Positions 1-6,865 of a stretch of DNA of 64,000 nucleotides are shown one piece after another; position 1 is the first letter of the stretch; each line of letters opens with the position of its first letter. The translations under genes and the position numbers were made by a program. The DNA comes from Pseudomonas oligotrophica (GTDB lineage: Bacteria > Pseudomonadota > Gammaproteobacteria > Pseudomonadales > Pseudomonadaceae), in assembly GCF_021726475.1 (NCBI RefSeq), contig NZ_JAKJRU010000006.1, forward strand, positions 62,001 to 126,000, read 5' to 3'. The notes under the pieces were generated by a model, which made no database searches, had not been told where the DNA came from, and worked only from the letters and a program-made list of their open reading frames with translations.

Positions 1-749
1 TTGTCCGCCACGGAGATGGCGTAGGTCTCCGGGTTGAGTTCCTGGGCGTAGGGCACCAGGCGAGCATTGGGGTTCCACTCGGCCACCTGCTCAATGGCCG
101 AGGACAAGAAGCCGCCGGTGCCGGCGGCGCAGTCGTACACGGTACGCACCACGCCTTCGCCGTTGAGCGCCTGATGATCCGGGGCGAACACCAGGGTGGT
201 GGCCAGGCGCACCACGTCACGCGGGGTGAAGAACTCCCCTGCGGTGTCGTTGGCGGATTCGGCGAACTTGCGGATCAGGTGCTCGAACACCAGGCCCATC
301 TCGTGATTGCTGATGGTTTCCGGATGCAGGTCAATGCTGGCGAACTTCTGCGTCACCAAGTACAGCAGGTTGGCCTTGTCGAGCTGCACCAGCCAGTCGG
401 AGAAGGCGAAGTGCTCGAACACCTGGCGGGCGTTGGCGGAGAACTTGGCGATGTAGTCCTCCAGGTTGGCGCGGGTACTGGTGGAGCCCACGCTCGCCAA
501 CGAGAACTGCGAGACATTGTAGAAGGTGGCACCTGCGGTGGTTGGCAGGATCAGGTCCATGTCCACGCCACTGGCCTTCATGCTCTCGTACTGGCTGCGC
601 ACCTTGTCGCGGGTCGGCTCCAGCACGCACTCCAGCCGGCGCAGCAAGGTGAAGGGCAGAATGATGCGGCCGTAGATGGACTGTTTGAAGTCGCCGCGCA
701 GCACGTCGGCCACGTTCCAGATGAAGTCGGCGAGGTTTTGCTGGTTCAC
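1..749 (-). CDS. hsdM: Type I restriction-modification system methylase subunit HsdM, 5' part only (cut by window edge)
   Basis: About 249 codons are visible; the gene runs off the left edge. The start is GTG at 749, with AAGGA a few bases upstream. The N-terminal helical region is typical of HsdM (begins MNQQNLADFIWNVADVLRG when GTG is read as Met). It is followed by GEFFTPRDVVRL and the SAM-binding motif I YDCAAGTGGFL. The catalytic NPP(Y/F) motif would lie beyond the window. Family role: N6-adenine methylation of the type I recognition site and, with HsdS and HsdR, restriction. No hsdS or hsdR is visible; they would be downstream, to the left. Island location suggests acquired defence cargo. 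Confidence 0.93.
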   Translation of the reverse strand, partial: MNQQNLADFIWNVADVLRGDFKQSIYGRIILPFTLLRRLECVLEPTRDKVRSQYESMKASGVDMDLILPTTAGATFYNVSQFSLASVGSTSTRANLEDYIAKFSANARQVFEHFAFSDWLVQLDKANLLYLVTQKFASIDLHPETISNHEMGLVFEHLIRKFAESANDTAGEFFTPRDVVRLATTLVFAPDHQALNGEGVVRTVYDCAAGTGGFLSSAIEQVAEWNPNARLVPYAQELNPETYAISVAD

Positions 750-904
750 GCTGTATTCCTTCCACTGTGCGGGGAAGGCGGCGCCGCGACACTTCCCTGC
801 GAGCTATGTGTGATCGATGCCGCACCTTAACCGGTTGGATAGCTTCGGGCCAGTAGCCGGGACCGGCTAAGGTGCTGATTTTCCGAGCCAGTGAGCCCGG
901 GAAG

Positions 905-923
905 AGCCCCACTGTGTGGGGCT
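905..923 (-). terminator. Hairpin terminator after the 950-2733 leftward cassette
   Basis: An 8-bp perfect stem (AGCCCCAC/GTGGGGCT) with a 3-nt loop sits 27 nt past the stop of the leftward gene at 950. The T-run is poor on the minus strand and only TTT on the plus strand, so its efficiency is uncertain. Confidence 0.55.
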
Positions 924-949
924 TTCATCGCATAGCGCGTCTGGAGAGA

Positions 950-2080
950 TCAGAAAAGCGAGCGCACCCAAGTCTGGATGGGGTAGAGGATGATGCCGAC
1001 CATCAGGCCTATGTACATCAGGTAGCCGAGGGTTACCTGCGGAGCACGCAGCTCGGCGAGCTTCTCGAAGTCGCTGCCCAGGTACATGGCAGCCTGGGTA
1101 GAGTTGAACGGCAGAGCCTCAAGCTGTGCCTTGGCGTTGCGTGCAGCAATAAAGCGCAGGGAGACGTACCAGAAAGCTGCTGCCGGGATCACCGTCCAGG
1201 CCATGCCAAACAGGATTCCCACCGCAATCACGACAGGGATCATCAACAGAACCTGCGGTCCCGGATTGACCATGCTCGCCATGAACTCGCTCACGAAGGC
1301 CGAGAAGCCACTGGTGATGAAGCTCACCACCGCCCCCACATCCCACTCGGCGCCCATCGCCAGCCACAGGTAGGAAAGACCCGCCATTGCCGCCGCCCAG
1401 TTGATGACCTGGGCACAGCCATAACCACCAAAGGCACCGCCATTGATCGGCGCTATCGCCGCGAAGTGAGTGCCACGCCCCAGGAGGGCCCGAGGCAGGA
1501 AGCAGATCACCAGCAGCAACCCGGCCATCAACAGCATCAGCCCCTCATATCCAGGCAGCGGCACCCACTCTCCGATGGAAAAGGAGTCCTGCTTGACGAA
1601 GGTGCGCCCCCGCATCACGTCCCGCGCCATGTCCACGAACGGAATGGCCAGCGCGGCAGCAATGAAGCCGGACTTCGGCACCGACCAGATTTCGGCAAAC
1701 CAGTTACCGGTCAGGCTGCGGCGGTAGTAGTAGCGATAGGTACGCTTGGGCTGGTACTGGGTACCGGAATTCTTCACTGCCACCCCAAACCAGCCGCGGG
1801 CGATAGCCACATAGGAGAGCAGGCGCCCCGTGTTGTTCATCACCACCGAGTGGGTTGCCGAGCTATCCACCCAAGGCAAACGGACGGACTGCCCGGCAGG
1901 GCGATTGGCGCATTCCTCGACGAACGCATCCGCCAGCTCATTGCAAGGCCTGTAGCCACGCGGGTAGAAGAAATCGAAGGCTGCTCTCACGGAACTGACG
2001 ATGAGGCTCCACATCACGTACAGCGGCAGTGAAACGCCATACGACCAAACCGCCCCAAGGAAAGATCTGACTGCCGACAT
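950..2080 (-). CDS. Polytopic inner-membrane protein of unknown function (island)
   Basis: A 376-aa protein I do not recognise. ATG at 2080 follows GGAG at good spacing. Hydrophobic stretches suggest about five to seven membrane passes: near residues 8-30, 138-152, 180-200, a weaker pair at 215-245, a long segment at 270-305, and 350-368. In between lies a soluble region (about 35-135) with several Cys and Trp residues and a basic-aromatic YRYYYRR patch. It is the last gene of a three-gene leftward set that starts at 2733. Island and plasmid contexts often place such proteins among conjugation or entry-exclusion functions, but no motif proves that here. Base composition is lower in GC than the core genes to the right. 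Confidence 0.7.
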   Translation of the reverse strand: MSAVRSFLGAVWSYGVSLPLYVMWSLIVSSVRAAFDFFYPRGYRPCNELADAFVEECANRPAGQSVRLPWVDSSATHSVVMNNTGRLLSYVAIARGWFGVAVKNSGTQYQPKRTYRYYYRRSLTGNWFAEIWSVPKSGFIAAALAIPFVDMARDVMRGRTFVKQDSFSIGEWVPLPGYEGLMLLMAGLLLVICFLPRALLGRGTHFAAIAPINGGAFGGYGCAQVINWAAAMAGLSYLWLAMGAEWDVGAVVSFITSGFSAFVSEFMASMVNPGPQVLLMIPVVIAVGILFGMAWTVIPAAAFWYVSLRFIAARNAKAQLEALPFNSTQAAMYLGSDFEKLAELRAPQVTLGYLMYIGLMVGIILYPIQTWVRSLF

Positions 2081-2123
2081 AGCCGCAACTCCTTTGCCAT
2101 CAATGGATTTGAACGATCGATTC

Positions 2124-2504
2124 CTACATATCGACTGTGCTGCCGCTCAGGCTCTTGGCGAGCTCATCGATCAGCATTTCCCGCACAGCCAGCTTGCAGT
2201 GTCGCTGCCAATTGGCGCGAGCCAGGTAGCCGGCATCAGCACTCAGCGGGTGCAGCCGCCGCCACTGCCGTTCAAGCCGAGCAGCCTCAATCTGGAGATA
2301 GCCCTGCTTCCGCTCGATATATGTCCGCAACCCCTGACCTTTTGCCAGTTGACCCATGAGGCGCGGATTAACCTCTTGAAGAATCTCGTGGACTGTCCGC
2401 CCCCAGTACGAAAGGCCTTGGAGCTCGGGCAGCAGGGTGGCTTCCATCGGCATGGACAGGTAGATGTCGTGAAACTGCGAATTCAGGGCCACCGTCCGCT
2501 CCAC
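2124..2504 (-). CDS. Small unknown island protein (126 aa)
   Basis: The start is probably GTG at 2504, 13 nt after the stop of the upstream gene, which suggests translational coupling; no strong Shine-Dalgarno is visible. The protein is soluble, rich in Leu, Arg and Gln, and probably mostly helical, with a possible coiled segment around residues 65-90 (ERKQGYLQIEAARLERQWRR). No signal peptide or membrane segment is seen. It lies between a 71-aa unknown protein and the membrane protein at 950-2080 and likely shares their transcript. I assign no family. Confidence 0.6.
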   Translation of the reverse strand: MERTVALNSQFHDIYLSMPMEATLLPELQGLSYWGRTVHEILQEVNPRLMGQLAKGQGLRTYIERKQGYLQIEAARLERQWRRLHPLSADAGYLARANWQRHCKLAVREMLIDELAKSLSGSTVDM

Positions 2505-2517
2505 TTAGCCAACGCGC

Positions 2518-2733
2518 CTACAACTGAGACAGCTCTATCGGAAACCGGCCGGCGACCAGTCCCGGAAAGACAATTGAGTCTGCTACGCGCCCATCGCTCA
2601 GTACCTCGATGAGCATTGAGGCCCGACCTCTGTAGCTGCACCCACGGAACATGATCGACTCACCTTCATCCAGGATCGGCAACTCGTTAGACACGACGAG
2701 CCCTGCATCAAGCGTGAACTCAGCAACAACCAT
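2518..2733 (-). CDS. Small unknown island protein (71 aa), first gene of the leftward cassette
   Basis: ATG at 2733 is chosen because AGGAGG stands 7 nt upstream; the frame stays open about 13 codons further but without a better signal. The product is short and predicted beta-rich (hydrophobic/charged alternation such as SMLIEVLSDGRVADSIVFPG). No signal peptide is seen. It is the gene closest to the TTACGTAA operator pair at 2818-2945, which suggests it is the first controlled gene of the leftward set. Function not recognised. Confidence 0.65.
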   Translation of the reverse strand: MVVAEFTLDAGLVVSNELPILDEGESIMFRGCSYRGRASMLIEVLSDGRVADSIVFPGLVAGRFPIELSQL

Positions 2734-2817
2734 GATGCGCCTCCTGGCCGGCAGATTCCGGCGAGCAGACATGGGGCGACCTGCTGTAGAGGAATCATAG
2801 GTGATCTGCTTAACTTA

Positions 2818-2945
2818 AGCAACTTACGTAAGTGCGTCGTTTTCAACATGCTACCCGCTTGGCCTGAAACCAGTCTGTTGCGGTGCGATCAACCGAGCGA
2901 AGGCCTTCACAGGTTGAAAAGCGCACCTCACTTACGTAAGTTGCT
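2818..2945. promoter_or_regulatory. Divergent control region with two inverted copies of a TTACGTAA operator
   Basis: AGCAACTTACGTAAGTGCG (2818-2836) reappears inverted as CACTTACGTAAGTTGCT (2929-2945). Each copy is joined to TTTTCAAC/GTTGAAAA on its inner side (2840-2847 and 2913-2920). Each contains the palindrome TTACGTAA. On the rightward side, TTGAAA (2914-2919) with 17 bp to TAAGTT (2937-2942) could be a promoter overlapped by the palindrome. The arrangement would let one repressor control both the leftward cassette and the ribbon-helix-helix gene at 2974. Confidence 0.65.
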
Positions 2946-2973
2946 GCTCTTAAATAACAATCAGGGCAACACG

Positions 2974-3192
2974 ATGGTCAAACCGAATACCCCAACACAG
3001 AGCGCAGCAGTCTTTAAGCGCGTCACCTTCTCGCTGACAGACCAAATCAGTGAGGAAATTGATCGCCTCAGTCTGATTCCGCGTGGATTCCGGGCCTCTC
3101 GTTCGGATGTTGTCCGTGCCGGTGTAGCAGCCCTGGCAGACATGACTGAAGAGCAGGTCGTGGCTTTGCTGGACAAGGTTCGACGCGAATAA
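2974..3192 (+). CDS. Ribbon-helix-helix (CopG/Arc-like) DNA-binding protein
   Basis: A 72-aa protein. ATG at 2974 is preferred over an upstream in-frame ATG (2848) because the extra 42 codons would run through the operator region. Residues about 14-22 (KRVTFSLTD) form the expected DNA-contacting beta strand. They are followed by helix A (ISEEIDRLSL), a turn, and helix B (SRSDVVRAGVAALADM), the ribbon-helix-helix plan. Such proteins repress their own promoter or act in partition or toxin-antitoxin modules. The flanking TTACGTAA inverted sites make autoregulation the likeliest role. No toxin gene directly follows; the next element is the putative origin. Confidence 0.8.
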   Translation: MVKPNTPTQSAAVFKRVTFSLTDQISEEIDRLSLIPRGFRASRSDVVRAGVAALADMTEEQVVALLDKVRRE

Positions 3193-3250
3193 ACGCGTGC
3201 TTCGAGGCCTTTCATGGCGTCTTGGGCAAGTGAGCCGAAGGAGGAGGATA

Positions 3251-3428
3251 TTATCCACAGGCTCTGTGCGTAGAAGTAAGGTAGATAAAAGGTAGTAGCC
3301 AGTTTTTCTCTTTTTTTATTAATAAAATCAAATTGTTATAAGCGCTCTCTGCGATGCTATGCCACTGCTGCGCGACGCTATGCCACCCTGGAGCGACGCT
3401 ATGCCATCAGAAGCGCGGCGCTATGCCG
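3251..3428. other. oriV: Putative iteron-type replication origin (DnaA box, AT-rich tract, four iterons)
   Basis: A perfect DnaA box TTATCCACA lies at 3251-3259. A strongly A/T-rich stretch follows (about 3296-3345). Then come four direct repeats: GCGATGCTATGCCA (3351), GCGACGCTATGCCA (3372), GCGACGCTATGCCA (3393) and GCGGCGCTATGCCG (3415). Start-to-start spacing is 21, 21 and 22 bp, two helical turns, as in iterons bound cooperatively by TrfA/RepA-type initiators. The last copy overlaps the 3' end of the TrfA-like gene. The order of elements matches theta plasmid origins; function is inferred. Confidence 0.75.
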
Positions 3429-4338
3429 CTGCGTCAAAACGCTCGGGAGGCAGCCATAGAACCAACTGTGGCTTGCCCCGGCTGCTGTCCTGAATGCAGC
3501 CCCTTACGATGATCTCCAGACGCTCCAGCTCGCATACAGCTCGACCAAGGCTGTCACGGAAGTCTCTTAGGCGCCCGCCATATGCCATTTGGGCCCTGAG
3601 TCCCTCAAGTGCGTAACGTTGCACTCGGTCAGAGGACGTGGCGATCAGTCGCTGCAGCGTTTTGGCCATGTCCAGCCCGCGGCGGATCTGTAAACGCTTT
3701 CCCCAGTCAATCAGGCTGTACTCCCGATTTCCGAACATCAGAATCCAATGCGGGTCGAGCGTGTAGCAGTAGGTCTCGTTGTCATAGCTGAGGCTCTTAA
3801 GAATGTTGAATGACTCCATCATCCCAACCGTGTATCGGGTAGACCCATCTGGTTTGAGCGCCTCGAGGAACAACGTGGCCTGGCGTAAACGCTTCATGCT
3901 TCGATAAAGCCACTCGTATTGCGAGCTGCCGATGACTCCACGTTTGATCTTCCTGAGCAGTTGTTTGCGATTCAGCAGAACGGGGTCGCCAAGCGGGAAC
4001 GGCTGGGCGAACGCGATCAACGCCATGATTAAGTCTCCATCCGCCTCATCCAGCTGCTCTCCCCTGTACTCCAGGACGCAATCTCGGCGTGTCACCATCC
4101 TGGTCTTCGAGTGTTCTTTCCGCTTATTGCGAGCGATCGGGGCAATCAGGCTCGACCGATTGAGGTGGTTTGGAAAGGCCCCGATGGCAAAACCGGGCAA
4201 GAACATGTGGCGGGAAGCAGCTTCTCCTTTCCCGTCATGAGAGCTCTCTTGGCGTGAGCGGGGCGCTACCTGCGCGGATTTGGCAGCGTTCCCAGGCCCG
4301 CGACGAATCTTTGCAATGCGCTCCTCATGACGACTCAT
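3421..4338 (-). CDS. TrfA-family plasmid replication initiator
   Basis: A 305-aa protein. ATG at 4338 shares one base with the stop of the AlpA-like gene (TGATG), so the pair is probably coupled. The sequence resembles TrfA (Pfam TrfA): a basic, low-complexity N-terminus (residues about 1-40), then FLPGFAIGAFPNHLNRSSL and the characteristic YRGEQLDEADGDLIMALI. A winged-helix region with many basic residues follows. TrfA binds iterons and loads replicative helicase at theta origins. The gene reads towards four iterons and ends inside the last one. An initiator next to an integrase indicates an integrated or integrative replicon. Confidence 0.85.
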   Translation of the reverse strand: MSRHEERIAKIRRGPGNAAKSAQVAPRSRQESSHDGKGEAASRHMFLPGFAIGAFPNHLNRSSLIAPIARNKRKEHSKTRMVTRRDCVLEYRGEQLDEADGDLIMALIAFAQPFPLGDPVLLNRKQLLRKIKRGVIGSSQYEWLYRSMKRLRQATLFLEALKPDGSTRYTVGMMESFNILKSLSYDNETYCYTLDPHWILMFGNREYSLIDWGKRLQIRRGLDMAKTLQRLIATSSDRVQRYALEGLRAQMAYGGRLRDFRDSLGRAVCELERLEIIVRGCIQDSSRGKPQLVLWLPPERFDAAA

Positions 4339-4553
4339 CAAGGCCTTTGTCCAGCTGACGCAAGAACCTTGTCTGCGATCCAAGCATGGACATGCTCAGC
4401 AGGCCAGGCGACCGAATTCGGGCCAAGCCGTACCGGGGGCGGGAACTCGCCACTACGGATGAGTCGGTAGATCTGTGACTTGCTCAAACCAACCTGTGTG
4501 CAAACACCGGGGAGGCGTATCAGTGCGGGAGTTAAGGGGGATGCCAGTGCCAT
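4338..4553 (-). CDS. AlpA-family transcriptional regulator / excisionase-like protein
   Basis: A 71-aa protein. ATG at 4553 is preceded by GGAGA at proper spacing. It has the compact MerR-like helix-turn-helix of the AlpA/prophage regulatory family: LIRLPGVCTQVGLSKSQIYR followed by LIRSGEFPPPVRLG and a C-terminal helix starting WPAEHVHAWI. AlpA proteins activate integrase expression or act as recombination directionality factors on islands. Here it sits directly upstream of the trfA-like gene and downstream of an unknown gene and the integrase, all leftward. Its likely job is to link excision with replication; that is inference. Confidence 0.88.
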   Translation of the reverse strand: MALASPLTPALIRLPGVCTQVGLSKSQIYRLIRSGEFPPPVRLGPNSVAWPAEHVHAWIADKVLASAGQRP

Positions 4554-4645
4554 TCGAGGTCTCCATGAGTCCTGTTGAGATGGCTCTGGATTGAATGGCA
4601 CGCGCCGGCAGAAAAAACCGAATTCGGGAAAACAGATGCGATGCT

Positions 4646-5395
4646 CTATGTCTCACCCTGTTTCGTCGGAAGGTACTTCGCCACCGTATCGGTGTCGGGG
4701 AAGTCGCTGATACCCAGTCGATCGGCAATGTATGTAAGGCCTTGAGCGGCTGAGAAAGGCCCCTGGTTCTGGACTCCTTTTGAGCAAAGTGTCGAGTTCA
4801 AGATCGTGCGCCGCGCACTCTCTTGGTTGGCGCTCGCAGTAAGCATCGCCATGAGAGCCCCAGTGAGTCGCTGCACAGTGAGTAGCTCTCGTGTGTTCAG
4901 GTGCGCTCTTGCTACTGGCTGGGCGTTTTCACCTTGCTTGCTGCCTGATACATCCGAGTGAATGAAGCGAGGTATCTGATCCCAGCCCCAATATTCCTCG
5001 ATTAGCCTGGTCAACACCGATGGTGAAAAGTAGACAGCTGCATCAGAGGCACGGCACTCCTCGTCCAGATCGTCTTCGATCAAGATAAACGGCTCGCGTT
5101 TGCTCTTACTAAGAGCCTGAAGCTCAAAGTACCTGACGATCCGGGCGGTCTGAAATCCCCGGGAGCTGCGTCGAGCGGTTGGGTCGAGCACCTCTGCAGC
5201 CCAGCATGTGTTAGCGCTCAGTTGCGGATATTTGGTCTCAAGCCTCCGAAAGATATCTGCTGTCGCAAAGGCTGCCTCCTCATCGCTGCAGCCCAACTCC
5301 TGCCTGTAGTAGCCAATGAAATCGCACAGCCGAAGCGGATCACAACGCGTGACAAGTGGCCGGCGCTTAATGGGGGCGGCTTGAGGGCTAGTCAT
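4646..5395 (-). CDS. Unknown protein downstream of and overlapping the integrase
   Basis: A 249-aa protein. The frame is open further upstream, but ATG at 5395 overlaps the integrase stop by 8 nt and GGATGAG stands before it, so a coupled start is chosen. The protein is soluble and acidic in its middle (FILIEDDLDEECRASDAAVY), with no signal peptide or membrane segments. I recognise no domain. Its place between integrase and AlpA is typical of accessory genes conserved with integrating islands. Its lower GC agrees with the rest of the island. Confidence 0.7.
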   Translation of the reverse strand: MTSPQAAPIKRRPLVTRCDPLRLCDFIGYYRQELGCSDEEAAFATADIFRRLETKYPQLSANTCWAAEVLDPTARRSSRGFQTARIVRYFELQALSKSKREPFILIEDDLDEECRASDAAVYFSPSVLTRLIEEYWGWDQIPRFIHSDVSGSKQGENAQPVARAHLNTRELLTVQRLTGALMAMLTASANQESARRTILNSTLCSKGVQNQGPFSAAQGLTYIADRLGISDFPDTDTVAKYLPTKQGET

Positions 5396-6563
5396 GCAGC
5401 TCATCCAGATGGTTGGCATACCATTGCAGCATCTCTCGTCGCCCCTCCAGATATTGAGCATGGTTGTAGGTGCCGCGAATACTGTTCTTGTCCACATGCG
5501 CTAACTGGGTTTCGACCCACTCGCTGGGGTACCCCTGTTCGTGCAGGGTGGTTGACATCGTATGGCGAAATCCATGACCAGTAGCGCGCCCGTTGTAGCC
5601 GGAACGCTTCAACAGTTGGTTGATGGCAGCCTCGCTCATAGGTTTTGCTGGGTCGTTACGGCCCGGGAATGCCAGCGTGTAGCCGCCAGTGATGCCTTGC
5701 AGTTCACGCAACGCGGCGACCGCCTGCCTGGAGAGCGGGACAAGGTGAGCACGGCGCATCTTCATACGCGCAGCGGGGATCAGCCAGAGTTCCCTATCGA
5801 GGTCAAACTCAGCCCATGGTGCCCCTCTCAGCTCGGCCGTTCGTACCCCTGTCAGAATTAGCAGACGGGTAGCGATCTTTACGACGTCATGCCCCGGACA
5901 CGCCTGAATGCTGCGTATCAACTCCGGAACTTCAGCAATGGGCAAGAAGGGGTAGTGTCGGGACGTAGGGGTCTGCAGCGCCCCTCCCACGTCCGCGATT
6001 GGGTTGTACTCAGCGCGTCCCGTGGCAATCGCGAAACGGTAAACCTCTTGGCAACGTTGCCGAACCTTGCGCAGCTTCTCCAGGGCTCCGCGCGCCTCGA
6101 TGCGACGGAAAACCTGTAGCCAGTGCATAGGCTTGATTTCGGTTAGCGGCAAGTTCCCCACCTGGGGAAATATGTCCAGCTCGAAAGCCTCCATAACGTC
6201 ACCGGCATAACCTGCCGACCAGCGCGACGACTTATGCTGATGCCACTCCAATGCAAGGCTCTTGAATGTATTGGCGCGAGATATTGCCGCCTGGGCGCGC
6301 GCAACCTTCCGCTCAAGCCCAGGATGCCGCCCCTGCGCGACAAGCTGGCGAGCGTCGGACGCGAGCTGCCTCGCTTGTGCCAGCGTTACCTTGTCGATGG
6401 TGCCAAGGGAAATGTGCGACTGCTTGCCATCCAGGCGAAATCGGAAGCGCCAGGATTTGCCACCTGCAGCACGAATCCAGAGGAACAGACCGCCGCCATC
6501 GGCAAGCCCATAGTCTCTTTCCCGTGGCGCAGCATTCTTTACCTGCAAGGCCGTCAAAGGCAT
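5388..6563 (-). CDS. int: Tyrosine recombinase / phage-type integrase of the island
   Basis: A 391-aa protein, usual size for the P4-like family. The N-terminal arm-binding (DUF4102-type) domain is at residues about 1-90 (MPLTALQVKNAAPRERDY, GLADGGGLFLW). A SAM-like core-binding domain follows, then the catalytic domain. Catalytic residues are visible: Arg in LTGVRTAELR, His-x-x-Arg in HGFRHTMS, His in LAHVDKNS and the Tyr nucleophile in TYNHAQYLE. The gene sits 167 bp from the 3' end of tRNA-Thr and reads away from it, the classic arrangement for islands that use a tRNA 3' end as attB. It catalyses integration and excision. Confidence 0.95.
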   Translation of the reverse strand: MPLTALQVKNAAPRERDYGLADGGGLFLWIRAAGGKSWRFRFRLDGKQSHISLGTIDKVTLAQARQLASDARQLVAQGRHPGLERKVARAQAAISRANTFKSLALEWHQHKSSRWSAGYAGDVMEAFELDIFPQVGNLPLTEIKPMHWLQVFRRIEARGALEKLRKVRQRCQEVYRFAIATGRAEYNPIADVGGALQTPTSRHYPFLPIAEVPELIRSIQACPGHDVVKIATRLLILTGVRTAELRGAPWAEFDLDRELWLIPAARMKMRRAHLVPLSRQAVAALRELQGITGGYTLAFPGRNDPAKPMSEAAINQLLKRSGYNGRATGHGFRHTMSTTLHEQGYPSEWVETQLAHVDKNSIRGTYNHAQYLEGRREMLQWYANHLDELHD

Positions 6564-6643
6564 GCCGAGTACCTATAGATTATTGAACAATCCAAAGGTA
6601 CTCGCAGAGGTACTCAGAAGACAAGCGCTTGGATGAGACTGGA

Positions 6644-6722
6644 TGGCACCGCATGAAACAAGAAGCCCGCACTAGGCGGGCTTCTTGAGGGGTTCATGGC
6701 ACTGCTTGGCACTGCATGAAAC
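6644..6722. repeat. Direct repeats between integrase and tRNA-Thr (candidate att/arm sites)
   Basis: TGGCACCGCATGAAAC (6644-6659) recurs as TGGCACTGCATGAAAC (6707-6722), a 15/16 match with 63-bp offset. A third, shorter TGGCACTGC lies at 6697-6705. They occupy the interval between integrase start and tRNA 3' end, where integrase arm sites or the crossover core are expected. The partner att site at the other island end is outside the window, so the exact core cannot be fixed. Confidence 0.5.
6660..6686 (-). terminator. Terminator hairpin downstream of tRNA-Thr
   Basis: An 11-bp perfect stem AAGAAGCCCGC/GCGGGCTTCTT with a 5-nt loop, 44 nt past the tRNA 3' end on the minus strand. It could end tRNA-Thr transcription before the integrase. 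It lies between the two long direct repeats. Confidence 0.7.
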
Positions 6723-6729
6723 TGTTTAA

Positions 6730-6805
6730 TGGTGCCGGAGACAGGAGTCGAACCTGCGACCTTCGCATTACGAATGCGCTGCTCTACCGACTGAGCTACA
6801 CCGGC
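6730..6805 (-). tRNA. tRNA-Thr(CGT)
   Basis: A 76-nt cloverleaf on the minus strand beginning GCCGGTGTAGCTCAG. The anticodon loop is TTCGTAA (anticodon CGT), the T-arm contains GGTTCGACTCC, and the 3' end is CCGGCACCA with CCA encoded. The acceptor stem has a U-U pair at position 6-67. The 3' end faces the integrase, so it probably serves as the island's attachment site while staying intact. Confidence 0.95.
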
Positions 6806-6865
6806 GCCGGGCGCGGATTATCCGGGGTTATGCGGCCGGACTCAAGCCCGGCCGCATATTTTCCC

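Noticed and set aside
2848..2973. Longer version of the ribbon-helix-helix protein from the ATG at 2848
   Set aside because: The extra 42 codons would translate the operator region and lack the family pattern; a start at 2974 fits the fold.
2974..3192. Toxin-antitoxin module led by the ribbon-helix-helix protein
   Set aside because: No toxin-size gene follows on the same strand; the next 200 bp are the origin-like region.
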